Below are positions 14,925 to 22,948 of a stretch of 22,948 nucleotides of DNA, one piece after another (the first letter of the stretch is position 1; the number at the start of each line of letters is the position of its first letter). Location: NCBI GenBank assembly GCA_937952285.1, contig CALFZE010000033.1, positions 1 to 22,948 on the forward strand, written 5' to 3'. The stretch is from UBA2428 sp002343545 (GTDB lineage Bacteria; Bdellovibrionota; UBA2428). Both the position numbers and the translations under genes were made by a program. Below the pieces are notes generated by a model. That model was not told the origin of the DNA and searched no databases. It saw nothing but the letters and a program-made list of their open reading frames with translations.

Positions 14925-14953
14925 GCTTCGCGTTGCCAGCCCGGGCGCGAAGC
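14925..14953. repeat. Inverted repeat between recQ and rsmJ
   Basis: GCTTCGCG (14925-14932) and CGCGAAGC (14946-14953) are a perfect 8-bp inverted repeat with a 13-base spacer. They lie in the roughly 100-base divergent gap, 15 bases before the chosen rsmJ start. It could be an operator or a hairpin in the rsmJ leader. If rsmJ actually starts at ATG 14894 the repeat would be coding. Confidence 0.35.
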
Positions 14954-14968
14954 CTTAGCCTGAGACGA

Positions 14969-15775
14969 GTGAGCGAGCTGCCATTGCTTTACGCCGACGC
15001 CGACCTCCGCGCCGAACTCGAGGCGCGCTTGCCCCGCGCGGTTTGGGAAGCTTCGTTCGAGTTCCGCGCCGAAACGGCCGAACCCGAGGAAGGTTTCCGC
15101 CTCCGCAAAACGGACGGCGGCTGGGAGCTCGAGGTCCTGGACGGGAGCGGGTGGAAACCGCTGCGCATCGACTTTCGAAAGGGCCCGCTGGCCGTTCGCC
15201 GCGAGCGTAGTCCCGTCATGCACGAACCCCTGCGTGACCTGCTCCAAGGCCAAGGCCCGGCGCTCGCCAAACAAGCGCCGCGCGTTTGGGACGGCACCCT
15301 GGGGCTCGGCGAAGATTCCTTCCTCATGGCCAGCTGGGGTTGCGAGGTCGTCAGCTTCGAGCGTAACCCGCTCCTCTTTTTTTTGGTGGACCGTGCGCTC
15401 GCCGCCTACCGCGCGGATGCCGCCGCGCCGCCCCTGAAATGGGAGCTCCGCTTCGGCGACGTCCGCTCGCACTTCGACGCGAGTCTCGACGTCGCCCGAC
15501 GCCCCGAGATCATCTACCTCGACCCGATGTACCCCGATCGGAAGAAAGCCGCGCTCGGCACGAAAGAGCTGCGCGTCGTGAAGGGAGTCGTGGGGAACGC
15601 GCCCGTCGGCGAAGAGAACGATCTCGTCGCGCGCGCGATGAGCTTCGCCACCAAAAAAGTTCTGCTGAAGCGTCCGCTCCACGCCGAGACGCTCGTCGTG
15701 GAGGGAAGGGCGCCGCAAGCCAAACTCGGCCGCAGCACCCGCTGGGACATCTACGCCGCGCGAAGCCGACCCTAG
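14969..15775 (+). CDS. rsmJ: 16S rRNA (guanine1516-N2)-methyltransferase RsmJ
   Basis: The protein is 268 aa from GTG 14969 (SELPLLYADADL), close to the 250 aa of E. coli RsmJ and matching where homologues begin. An in-frame ATG at 14894 with GGAAG nearby would add a 25-residue basic extension not expected in the family. The enzyme uses SAM to methylate G1516 of 16S rRNA. Characteristic blocks are LRIDFRKGPLAVRR, WDGTLGLGEDSFLMASWGC (SAM-binding motif I, corresponding to DATAGLGRDAF), ERNPLLFFLV, the catalytic YLDPMYPDRKKAA and KRPLHAETL. The motif I Asp-Ala-Thr is WDGT here. The gene is divergent from recQ; its stop overlaps the convergent HExxH gene by 4 bases. Confidence 0.95.
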   Translation: MSELPLLYADADLRAELEARLPRAVWEASFEFRAETAEPEEGFRLRKTDGGWELEVLDGSGWKPLRIDFRKGPLAVRRERSPVMHEPLRDLLQGQGPALAKQAPRVWDGTLGLGEDSFLMASWGCEVVSFERNPLLFFLVDRALAAYRADAAAPPLKWELRFGDVRSHFDASLDVARRPEIIYLDPMYPDRKKAALGTKELRVVKGVVGNAPVGEENDLVARAMSFATKKVLLKRPLHAETLVVEGRAPQAKLGRSTRWDIYAARSRP

Positions 15776-17001
15776 AAAAACGGAAAGACGAGCGCCGAGG
15801 TCCCTTCGGACGCCCGCAGCTCCGAAGCGCCCCCGAAGGAGGATGCCGTCACGAGACGCCGTTCGACCGGGACGTGCTCGGCGTCGACGCCGACGAATTT
15901 CACGGACTCGACCCCCTCCGCGAGGCGCAAGGAATGCTCGCGCCAAAAATCGAGGTGCTCGAACTCGAGCGCGGCGGCTTGCGTCGACGCGAAGTGGAAG
16001 TCCCAGGCGCCGACCAAGGCGTCGCGACCCTTGATGCGCAAAGGCGAGCGGGCGAAGATCTGGGTCGCGACCAGTCGCAAGTCATCGCTTTCGATCGTGT
16101 GCGTCCAGCGTTCCGAGGCCGGAGCCCCGGATTGATCCACGACGATGCGAGCGCCGAGACACAGCGGCTGCGCATCCCCCTTGAACGTCCATTCGGGTTC
16201 CGACCCGGCGGCCACGCCCGTCGTGATGAGGAGAGCTCCGCTCCGCGTCACGCGCAGGTCGGTGCCGCGCGAGCGGGCGACCCGCGTCCCGTTCAGCTGT
16301 CGCACCCGCCGGGACATCTCGTTCAGGACGCGAAAAGGGTGATCCTCGATGAAGTTCAGTCGGCAATAGCGCTCGTCCGGCACGTTGCCGCGGGCGAGGG
16401 CCCGGCGGGGAACCTCGTAGAAGCCCGGAAAGAAAACGAGATCAAAGTAGGCGAGCGCGAGCGTGAACTCCGCCTTCACTTCGATCGCTTCGAGGGGAGC
16501 GTAGGCGTGGAGCCGTTCGTGGATGATGAGGAGCGCCTTCTGGTCCAAGTCGAGGCGGCGGAAAGCGGAGGGCTGCAAGTAGGTAATACTGCCCTGGGTG
16601 CATCCGACGTTCGAAAGGTCGCGGACGCGCGGGTCCGCCGAGAAGCGGGCGCTTTCGGTGAAAGCGCAACCCTTCGGAAACTCGGACACGAAACGGTAGT
16701 CCACGAGCTCGCCGAAGATTTCGTCCTCGAAAAGATCGACCCCGTGGCGAGAGACCAGACGCAACGCGAGCGACTTCTCCAGCAAGTCGCGCAGCGAGCG
16801 GAGCTTGGCGACGAGGTCGGCGTCGAAGGTGACGCGATGGGAATCGATCGGTCGGAACCTCAGGTCGGCGAGGTAATATTCCTCCGAATCGGAGATTCTC
16901 AGGATCTGCCCGCCGTTCAGGACTTCGTGTTCGGCCCGGGCGGGTCGCGGCGAAAGCGCGAGAAAAGCGATCAGGATCGGGAGCGATCTTAACGAAGTCA
17001 T
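15772..17001 (-). CDS. Secreted protein with an HExxH motif
   Basis: The protein is 409 aa with an N-terminal signal (SLRSLPILIAFLALSPRPARA, cleaved near ARA-E). The ATG overlaps the stop of the upstream regulator gene as ATGA, so the two are translationally coupled. Residues 157-167 read LLIIHERLHAY, giving His161-Glu162-x-x-His165, the zinc-protease HExxH pattern in the expected hydrophobic helix. A third zinc ligand is not certain; Glu174 or Glu178 are candidates. A conserved protease fold is therefore possible, but no known family is recognised. Four cysteines lie upstream and downstream of the motif. The C-terminal 150 residues are strand-rich. The downstream end overlaps rsmJ by 4 bases tail to tail. 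Confidence 0.88.
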   Translation of the reverse strand: MTSLRSLPILIAFLALSPRPARAEHEVLNGGQILRISDSEEYYLADLRFRPIDSHRVTFDADLVAKLRSLRDLLEKSLALRLVSRHGVDLFEDEIFGELVDYRFVSEFPKGCAFTESARFSADPRVRDLSNVGCTQGSITYLQPSAFRRLDLDQKALLIIHERLHAYAPLEAIEVKAEFTLALAYFDLVFFPGFYEVPRRALARGNVPDERYCRLNFIEDHPFRVLNEMSRRVRQLNGTRVARSRGTDLRVTRSGALLITTGVAAGSEPEWTFKGDAQPLCLGARIVVDQSGAPASERWTHTIESDDLRLVATQIFARSPLRIKGRDALVGAWDFHFASTQAAALEFEHLDFWREHSLRLAEGVESVKFVGVDAEHVPVERRLVTASSFGGASELRASEGTSALVFPFF

Positions 17002-17873
17002 AGGGGATTTCCTTTGGCGCTGAGCCGGAAAAGCTGAAACGAAAAGGCGTAAACCTGATCGGGGCGGTGCTTGGCGTTGGCGGACGACGCGATCGCTTCG
17101 TCGCGGAAACGGCGCCGGAGGGCGCCGAGCTCGGATTTGAGCGTCTCCATCTGGCGGGAGTCCACGCGAAAGATGAGCGTCGAGAACTCGCGTTCTTCGA
17201 GGCTCTGCCCTTCGATGGCCGCCTTCGCCTTGTCGAGGATCTGGCCGTGGAAGCGTCGGATGGCCTCGGAAGGCGTGTTCGAAGGCGTCCGGAGACGGGC
17301 CGGCACGGCGACCCAGCGCCCGGACTTGAGCTTGACGAAGCCCAAGCGGCTCAGTCGATCGAGCGCTTCCTGCGTTCGCGCTTCGTCGAGCCCGAGCTTA
17401 CGCGCGATTCCGGCGGTATCGCCGGGAGGCGAGGCGAGCGTGAGGACCTCGAGGATCGCGAGGTGATGCCAATCGGCGATGAGCTGGAATTGTTCGTCCT
17501 TCAGCGTCGTGAAGGAATCCGGCGGGGATCCGGCGTTCGCCAGCGCTTCTTCGGCCCGGCGGCGCGCCAAGCGCGAGCGAGAGTCCTTGGCCGTGACCAA
17601 AAGACGGAAATGCTCCGTTTCCGCTTTCCCGAGTCCGAGGCCCTTCGCGATGACGTCGGCCTTCGCCGGCGACAACCCCTGGCGGCCGCGCAAGATCTGG
17701 CTCAAACGGGAAGGCGTGATGCCGGCGTCGCGCGCGAACGCCCGCAAAGAGTAACGGGGGTTCTCCCGAGCCCTTTGGTCGAAGATCGATTTCAGCCAAG
17801 CGCGATAATCCGAGGGGACGATCATGGCCTTCGGTGAGTAAGGGGCACGGGATTTCTTGTCGTCGAAAATCAT
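16998..17873 (-). CDS. TIGR02147/DUF4423-type HTH regulator
   Basis: The protein is 291 aa. Residues about 40-80 form an XRE-like helix-turn-helix (LRAFARDAGITPSRLSQILRGRQGLSPAKADVIAKGLGL). A longer DUF4423-like region follows, beginning DEQFQLIADWHHLAILEVL, with a second winged-helix-like portion (GIARKLGLDEARTQEALDRLSRLGFVKLKSGRWV). This order is typical of the TIGR02147 family, known mainly from Bdellovibrio-like bacteria and Fibrobacter, whose members are presumed transcription regulators. ATG 17873 is used; ATG 17825 (MIVPSDYRAW) has GAAGG close by and is a serious alternative. Its TGA overlaps the ATG of the secreted HExxH protein (16998-17001), implying joint expression. A 156-base gap separates it from the divergent 18030 gene; it contains a TTGACA at 17938-17943 without a matching -10. 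Confidence 0.92.
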   Translation of the reverse strand: MIFDDKKSRAPYSPKAMIVPSDYRAWLKSIFDQRARENPRYSLRAFARDAGITPSRLSQILRGRQGLSPAKADVIAKGLGLGKAETEHFRLLVTAKDSRSRLARRRAEEALANAGSPPDSFTTLKDEQFQLIADWHHLAILEVLTLASPPGDTAGIARKLGLDEARTQEALDRLSRLGFVKLKSGRWVAVPARLRTPSNTPSEAIRRFHGQILDKAKAAIEGQSLEEREFSTLIFRVDSRQMETLKSELGALRRRFRDEAIASSANAKHRPDQVYAFSFQLFRLSAKGNPL

Positions 17874-18029
17874 GGCGGCTATTCATGGTTCACGACACAG
17901 AACGCGAAGAATTGTCCGAGAGGAAGCGCGCCGCGAATTGACACTCGGCATAACAGGGAGCCGCTCCGAGCGCAATTTTGAAAGCGGGCGCTAGCGGCCT
18001 TCGCGCCAAAAGCGGGCTAAATTCGGAGC

Positions 18030-19202
18030 ATGGTCGAAGTTCGGCAAGCTCTGGCCCCTCGTCGCGTGACGCTCGTCGGCCGCACCGTCGCGGCGGCGAA
18101 GATCCTGCGCGAGGCCTTCGCGAGCGCGCCGGCGCCCCGGGCGCGGCCCATCGAGTGGACTTGGCTGCAAACGCCCCACGACCCCTCTTTGCGGGAAAGC
18201 CCCGCCTCGTTCGTGACGGTGGCCGCCGAGGCGCCGACCGCGTCGGCCCAGCGAATCGACGAAGGGACATTGTTCTTCGATGGCGACCGCCGTTGCCCCG
18301 TCTCGGTTTTTCTCGAAGGCAAGGGCCGTTGGCCCGTCCTGAGCGAGCTGCCTCCCGCCATTCGCCACCGTATCCTCGCGCTCGGCCTGTGGAACGACGC
18401 GACGCCGGATCCCTGGAAGCGCCTCGGCAAAGACGTCTGGATTCCGGACCCGGCCTGGTTCGGCCGCAAACCCAAGAGCCTCGCTTCGGATTCCACGGAT
18501 CCGCCGTGGATCGTCCCCCGCGAGGACTATCTCGCGGAAACGGAGCGCCTCGCGCTCGAGCGCGGCGTCACCCTCGCCAAGGAAAACCAGGTCGTCATGG
18601 GGCTTCGCCGGGCCCAGCGCGGGGCGGGCCCGCAGCTCACGCAGAACGCGCCCTTCGGCTTTTGCCAGACGGATTTGGTCGTCTGGACGAGTCGCGCGCG
18701 GACCCCCGGCGCGGAGGAAGGCGAAGACGGGCCCGAATGGGCCGAAGCGCTGGGCGACTCTTCGCACTGGGAACTTTACGCGGGCGAGGTGTCGGCCCGT
18801 TCGGTCGCCGGCCTGCCGGCTTTTTCGATTTGGATCCTCGATTCGCTCGCGCCGGATGCCCGCATCGTCCGGATGCTGCGCGGCCCACTCGCGCGCGTCT
18901 CGCTGCGCCCGCACTCGACGCGGAGCGATCGACGCTGGCTCCAGGTGGAGGTTTTGCGCCTGAGCCGGACCCGACCGGTGCGCGAGCTGACCGAGGATCG
19001 GCCGGATCGCTTTCTCTGGAAACTTTGCCCCGCCCTGCGCGTCGAACGCGTCGAGCTGAGCCCCTTCGACACGGACGAAAGTTTCTTCGACGCCGACCCT
19101 TCGACGGCCTTCCGCCCCCTCGCGCGGGGCGTCGCGCTGTGCGCGCCTTCGGCCCCGCTCGCGGTCCCGTTTGACAGCGTTCGGAAATGGGTTGGAGAGT
19201 AG
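18030..19202 (+). CDS. Uncharacterised protein upstream of polA
   Basis: The protein is 390 aa, soluble, with no signal peptide or membrane segment. The N-terminus contains VTLVGRTVAAAKILREAF, a strand-glycine-helix start that could be Rossmann-like. Further on it has Trp/Pro-rich segments (WKRLGKDVWIPDPAWFGRKP) and an alternating strand region around 250-290 (SVAGLPAFSIWILDSLAP). No family is recognised and no catalytic motif can be named. The frame is open through GC-rich DNA and has regular codon use. The ribosome binding site is weak (CGGAG close to the ATG). It precedes polA by 45 bases on the same strand and is probably co-transcribed, but a functional link to replication is not shown. 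Confidence 0.8.
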   Translation: MVEVRQALAPRRVTLVGRTVAAAKILREAFASAPAPRARPIEWTWLQTPHDPSLRESPASFVTVAAEAPTASAQRIDEGTLFFDGDRRCPVSVFLEGKGRWPVLSELPPAIRHRILALGLWNDATPDPWKRLGKDVWIPDPAWFGRKPKSLASDSTDPPWIVPREDYLAETERLALERGVTLAKENQVVMGLRRAQRGAGPQLTQNAPFGFCQTDLVVWTSRARTPGAEEGEDGPEWAEALGDSSHWELYAGEVSARSVAGLPAFSIWILDSLAPDARIVRMLRGPLARVSLRPHSTRSDRRWLQVEVLRLSRTRPVRELTEDRPDRFLWKLCPALRVERVELSPFDTDESFFDADPSTAFRPLARGVALCAPSAPLAVPFDSVRKWVGE

Positions 19203-19247
19203 GAGCTTCGGCCGACTCCCGGTCGAAAAGCCGCGTGGAGTTTTGCC

Positions 19248-22073
19248 GTGAGTTCGACCCCGTCCCCTGAGTTCCGCCAACGAGCCATCTATCTCGTCGA
19301 TGCGTCTTCCTACATCTTCCGCGCTTACTACGCGGTCGCCCCCCTGAGCGCGCCGGACGGCACGCCGACGAACGCGACCTACGGATTCTTGCAGATGATC
19401 CAGGCCCTGCTCGACCTGCACGGCGTCGAGCGTTGCGCCCTCGTGTGGGATCGCCGGGGCAAAGGTTTCCGCGACGAGATTTTCCCCGCTTACAAAGCGA
19501 ACCGCTCGGAACCGCCGCCCGATCTCGGGCTGCAGCTCGAGAATGCGAAGGAAGGCGCCCGTCGCCTCGGCTTCCCGCAACTCGACGCCGCGGGCTTCGA
19601 GGCCGACGACGTGCTCGCCACGCTCGTCCGCCGCTTTCCGGAGCAGGAATTCGTCATCGTCACGGCCGACAAAGACCTCCTTCAACTCGTGGGTCCGCGG
19701 GTCTGGTGCCTCGATACGCTCAAGAAAAAATGGTCGAACCGCGAGGAAGCCATCGAGAAGTTCGGCGTCGAGCCGGGGCTCATCGACCAGGTGCAAGCGA
19801 TCTGCGGCGATCCCGTCGACAACATCCCGGGCGTAAGCGGCATCGGCCCCAAGGGCGCCGCCGAGCTCATCGTGCGATTCGGCAATCTCGAGAACGTCCT
19901 GCGGGAGGCCAAGCGCCGCTACGAAGAGAATCCCGACTTCAAGCCGGCCGAGAAGGGCGATCCGCTCAAGGGCAAGAAGCTCGAAGCGCTCGTGCGCGAC
20001 GCCGCGAACGCGGAACTTTCGCTGAAGCTCGTCGGCTTGCGCGGGGACGCGCCGGTCGACGCGGGGCTCGAAGATCTTCGCCGGGCTCCCGTCGACGCGG
20101 ACGCCTTTCGCGAGTGGGCGCGGGGCCTCGGCTTCGGCCGCAACATCGAGCGCATGATCCCCGCCCTCCAAGCCGAGACGATCGCCACGGACGGCGCGGG
20201 AGTCGCGAGCGTTGACCCGACACCCGCCGCGAGCGACCGCTTCCGCTTCGTCACGATCGAAAGCGTCGAGGCGCTCGCCGCGCTCTTCGCCGAGAAGGTC
20301 CACGCCCCTTACGTCGCGCTCGACACGGAAACCCGGAGTCTGGACGCCCGGGCCGAGGACGGCCTCGTCGGCCTGAGCCTCGCCTTCGACGCCGAGACCG
20401 GCTACTACGTGCCCCTGCGCCACGACGGCGCGGCGAACCTTCCCTTGGCGCCAGTCCTCCGAACGCTGGGCGAGGCGCTCGCCCAACGGCCGGAGCGCCC
20501 CGTCGTCTTCCAGAACGCCAAGTTCGATCTCCACGTGCTCGCGACGGCCGGCTTCGAGCTTCCGGGCGCGATCCGCATCGAAGACACGATGGTCGAATCC
20601 TTCGTGCTCGATCCGACCCAAGCGCACGGCATGGACGCCCTCGCCAAGCGCTGGCTCGACTACGAGCCCCTCGCCTTCGAAGCGGCCCTCGGCGAGCGCG
20701 AACATTTCGGCCAGGTGCCCGTCGACCTCGCGACGCGCTACGCGGCCGAAGACGCCGTCGTGACGTGGGCCCTCCACGAAAAGCTCGCCGCGGCCCTCGC
20801 CGAAGCCAAGCTCGACGCGATTTACGCCCTCCTGGACCGCCCCTTGGTGCCGATCCTGCGCCGCATGGAAGCGACGGGCATCCGGCTCGACGCCGAGCCG
20901 CTACGTCGCACGAGCGAGGACTTGCACCGGGAGCTCGAAGGCCTCGAAGCCAAGGCCCTCGAAAGCCTGCGCGATTCCGGGGTCGAGGTTCCCGAGGCTT
21001 TCAATTTCGGATCCCCCAAGCAGATCGGCGTCATGCTCTTCGAGAAGCTCAAGCTTCCCGTCATCAAGAAGACGAAGACGGGGCCTTCGACGGACGTCTC
21101 GGTGCTCGAGGAACTCGCCGCCGTGCACGCGTTTCCGCGCACGCTGCTCGAGATCCGCGAGCTTTCCAAGCTCCTGTCGACTTACGTCGACGTGCTGCCG
21201 ACCCTCGTCGACGCGCGCACGGGCCGGCTGCACACCGACTACTCGCAGGTCGTCGCGGTCACGGGGCGGCTGAGCTCGTCGAACCCGAACCTCCAGAACA
21301 TTCCGATCCGCACGGAACGCGGACGCAAGCTACGCGACGCCTTCCGCGCGGCCCCGGGCTATTCGCTCGTGGGCATCGACTACTCGCAGGTCGAGCTGCG
21401 GATCCTCGCCGCGATGAGCGAAGACCCCGAGCTCCTGCGCGCCTTCCGCGAGAACGCCGACATCCACCGTCGCACGGCCGCGCTCGTGCTCGACGTCGCG
21501 GAAGGGCTCGTGACCGACGCCGACCGCCGCATGGCGAAGACGATCAACTTCGGAATCATCTACGGGCAGTCGGCCTTCGGCTTGGCCAAAACGCTCGGGA
21601 TCCCGCGCGGCGCCGCGCAGAAGTTCATCGACGCCTACTTCGCGACGTACCCCCGGATCCGCGCCTACATGGACCGGGTCGTCGAGGAAGCCCGCGAGAA
21701 GGGCGCCGTGACCACGCTCACGGGCCGTCGCCGCCCCATGCCCGATATCCACTCCAAGAATCCGGCCCTCCGCCAATTCGCCGAACGAACCGCGATCAAT
21801 TCGCCGATCCAGGGCACGGCCGCCGACCTCATGAAGGCCGCGATGATCGCGGTCGACCGGCGGGTGCTGCCGCGCTTTCCCGACGCCCGGCTTCTGCTGC
21901 AAGTGCATGACGAACTTCTGCTGGAGATCCCGACCGACCAGGCCGAGACCCTCAAGCAGGCGCTCGTCGCGACGCTCGAAGACCCCGACTTGCTCGCGCC
22001 TTTGGGCGTGGCGGCGTTCGGCGTCCCGATGCGCGCGGACGCCGCGATCGGTCCCGATTGGGGAGCGCTCTAG
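19248..22073 (+). CDS. polA: DNA polymerase I
   Basis: The protein is 941 aa from GTG 19248, with GGAG 7 bases upstream; E. coli PolA has 928 aa. It fills gaps, removes RNA primers and acts in repair. The N-terminal 5' nuclease shows LVDASSYIFRAYYA, FRDEIFPAYKANR, GFEADDVLATL and TADKDLLQLV. The 3'-5' exonuclease is intact: Asp359/Glu361 (ALDTETRSL), NAKFDLHVL and YAAEDAVVTWAL. The polymerase domain has motif A with Asp711 (GIDYSQVELR), motif B (RRMAKTINFGIIYGQSAFGL) and motif C with Asp888 (QVHDELLLE). Proofreading should therefore be active, unlike in Taq-type PolA. Phe in INFGIIYG corresponds to the position that discriminates against dideoxy nucleotides. The gene ends 24 bases before a convergent gene, with no obvious terminator in the gap. 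Confidence 0.98.
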   Translation: MSSTPSPEFRQRAIYLVDASSYIFRAYYAVAPLSAPDGTPTNATYGFLQMIQALLDLHGVERCALVWDRRGKGFRDEIFPAYKANRSEPPPDLGLQLENAKEGARRLGFPQLDAAGFEADDVLATLVRRFPEQEFVIVTADKDLLQLVGPRVWCLDTLKKKWSNREEAIEKFGVEPGLIDQVQAICGDPVDNIPGVSGIGPKGAAELIVRFGNLENVLREAKRRYEENPDFKPAEKGDPLKGKKLEALVRDAANAELSLKLVGLRGDAPVDAGLEDLRRAPVDADAFREWARGLGFGRNIERMIPALQAETIATDGAGVASVDPTPAASDRFRFVTIESVEALAALFAEKVHAPYVALDTETRSLDARAEDGLVGLSLAFDAETGYYVPLRHDGAANLPLAPVLRTLGEALAQRPERPVVFQNAKFDLHVLATAGFELPGAIRIEDTMVESFVLDPTQAHGMDALAKRWLDYEPLAFEAALGEREHFGQVPVDLATRYAAEDAVVTWALHEKLAAALAEAKLDAIYALLDRPLVPILRRMEATGIRLDAEPLRRTSEDLHRELEGLEAKALESLRDSGVEVPEAFNFGSPKQIGVMLFEKLKLPVIKKTKTGPSTDVSVLEELAAVHAFPRTLLEIRELSKLLSTYVDVLPTLVDARTGRLHTDYSQVVAVTGRLSSSNPNLQNIPIRTERGRKLRDAFRAAPGYSLVGIDYSQVELRILAAMSEDPELLRAFRENADIHRRTAALVLDVAEGLVTDADRRMAKTINFGIIYGQSAFGLAKTLGIPRGAAQKFIDAYFATYPRIRAYMDRVVEEAREKGAVTTLTGRRRPMPDIHSKNPALRQFAERTAINSPIQGTAADLMKAAMIAVDRRVLPRFPDARLLLQVHDELLLEIPTDQAETLKQALVATLEDPDLLAPLGVAAFGVPMRADAAIGPDWGAL

Positions 22074-22097
22074 GCTCCGGATCGAAGCCGAAAGAAC

Positions 22098-22948
22098 TTA
22101 CTCCGAGATGCGGACGCCCGCGTTGCAGTGGCGGACCGCCGCGAGGTTGAGCGGCGTCGTGGCGTCCGTGAGGCTCTTCCGGTAGGTCAACGCGCCCGTC
22201 CAAGCGCTAGCCCCGACCGGGTTGCCCGAAGCGCTCAGGTTATAGAAGAAGCGCGCGGAGAGGGCGGCCGTGATGTAGTACCAGCCGTTTCGCACGGGCG
22301 CGTTGGCGGAGGTGCGGATGTTTTGGAGGTAGACGCAAGCCCCGACCGGCGGCGGGTTGCCGGGGTCGTCGCCCGAGGGGTAGGTCTCGGCGAGGCCCGA
22401 GATCGGGACGTTCTCGAGCGAGTCATTGTTACAACGGAGAACCGAAAGGTGATTCAGCTCGGAGTGCGCGTCGTTGGCCTTCGAAACGACGACGCATTGT
22501 TTGACCCGACTGAGGTCGATCTTGGGATCCGAGGTAGACGTATCGGAAAGCAATCCGCTCCCCACCGAAGCCGGTAGCGTCGCGAGCGGCCGCGCCGAGT
22601 AAGACGTTAAGTTCGTCACGCTATTGCCGTCCGTGACGAGCGTCAGCGCGGGCTCCGTCGCGATGGACGAAGGGAGGAGCTCGATCGTATGACAAGGCGC
22701 CACGGTTTCGGAGCTCGACAGGAGCCAACCGGGGGTCGCCGCCGCGGTGGAAATCGCGAAAGTGCGACCCGCCGCGACTCGGCCCCAGCCCGAGAAGTTG
22801 GGATCCTTGTCGACGGCGCAATAGACGGATCGTTCGTAGAGCGTCGCCGCGGAGGTCGAACGCGTTACGTTCTTGCATTCGGCTTCGCTGTTCGTCGCGC
22901 CGGCCGTCCCGCCGATGCGGGCCTTCTTGAGCCTGCGCACGAATAGGC
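22098..22948 (-). CDS. Ser/Thr/Asn-rich protein, 5' end beyond the right edge
   Basis: At least 283 codons are open from the right edge to TAA 22098-22100. A GTG at 22940 is in frame but the frame stays open to the edge, so the start is probably outside the window. The visible part is rich in Ser, Thr, Ala and Asn, has six or more cysteines (AECKN, VYCAV, APCHT, KQCVVV, LRCNN, GACVY, RHCNA) and resembles an exported beta-rich protein. The start LFVRRLKKARIGG could be the region after a membrane helix, as in a pilin-like protein, but that helix lies off the window. No family is recognised. Confidence 0.75.
   Translation of the reverse strand, partial: LFVRRLKKARIGGTAGATNSEAECKNVTRSTSAATLYERSVYCAVDKDPNFSGWGRVAAGRTFAISTAAATPGWLLSSSETVAPCHTIELLPSSIATEPALTLVTDGNSVTNLTSYSARPLATLPASVGSGLLSDTSTSDPKIDLSRVKQCVVVSKANDAHSELNHLSVLRCNNDSLENVPISGLAETYPSGDDPGNPPPVGACVYLQNIRTSANAPVRNGWYYITAALSARFFYNLSASGNPVGASAWTGALTYRKSLTDATTPLNLAAVRHCNAGVRISE

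Noticed and set aside
12799..14958. A 719-codon + strand frame opposite recQ
   Set aside because: RecQ motifs on the minus strand are complete; this frame has no recognisable feature.
17938..17956. TTGACA followed by TAACAG as a promoter in the 17874-18029 gap
   Set aside because: The hexamers are only 7 bases apart, and nothing resembling a -10 lies at 16-18 bases on either strand.
17991..20777. A 928-codon minus-strand open frame opposite the 390-aa gene and polA
   Set aside because: It is antisense to clear PolA motifs in GC-rich DNA, where long shadow frames are expected; no domain or signal is visible.
1..22948. CRISPR array, insertion sequence or rRNA
   Set aside because: No regularly spaced direct repeats, transposase motifs with terminal repeats, or rRNA segments were seen on reading either strand.

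Overview
The window is chromosomal DNA from a GC-rich Gram-negative bacterium. The best guess is a high-GC member of the Bdellovibrionota/Oligoflexia. That rests on a TIGR02147/DUF4423-type HTH regulator, a family typical of Bdellovibrio-like bacteria and Fibrobacter, and on the number of secreted proteins with no recognisable family. Housekeeping genes (recQ, rsmJ, polA, tRNA-Arg) fix it as bacterial but not to genus. Myxococcota or another delta-like lineage is not excluded.

Layout. 1-229 is a visibly AT-richer stretch with a possible gene tail at the left edge and a small inverted repeat. 230-1534 (+) is an intact Xer/phage-type tyrosine recombinase with a long basic N-terminus. Its 3' end overlaps, antisense, the end of a small secreted protein with four Cys-pair repeats (1438-1884, -). 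tRNA-Arg(TCG) follows at 2012-2088. Two small RRM RNA-binding protein genes (2187-2471 and 2553-2813, both -) come next; the second has lost the canonical RNP aromatics.

3104-6332 (-) is a two-gene operon of exported proteins: an all-helical protein faintly resembling CHAD, then a large protein with an atypical-kinase-like residue pattern. Divergent from it is a + strand pair: a 736-aa envelope protein and a DUF374 acyltransferase-like protein. 9241-10647 (-) is a compact ABC-F ATPase with a candidate promoter and a possible 6-residue leader ORF. A strong intrinsic terminator separates it from a secreted, propeller-like 619-aa protein (10863-12722, -), whose upstream region carries a good Fur-box-like palindrome.

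12808-15775 holds divergent recQ (-) and rsmJ (+). 15772-17873 (-) is a coupled pair: a TIGR02147-type regulator overlapping by ATGA a secreted HExxH protein. 18030-22073 (+) is an unrecognised 390-aa protein followed by full-length polA with intact proofreading motifs. A Ser/Thr-rich protein gene (-) runs off the right edge.

Genes are tightly packed; three convergent pairs overlap at their 3' ends (97, 20 and 4 nt). I see no CRISPR array, insertion sequence, rRNA or clear defence island. The less ordinary items are the secreted kinase-like/helical pair, the regulator/HExxH pair, the Cys-repeat protein and the divergent RRM pair. None is proven to be a new system.
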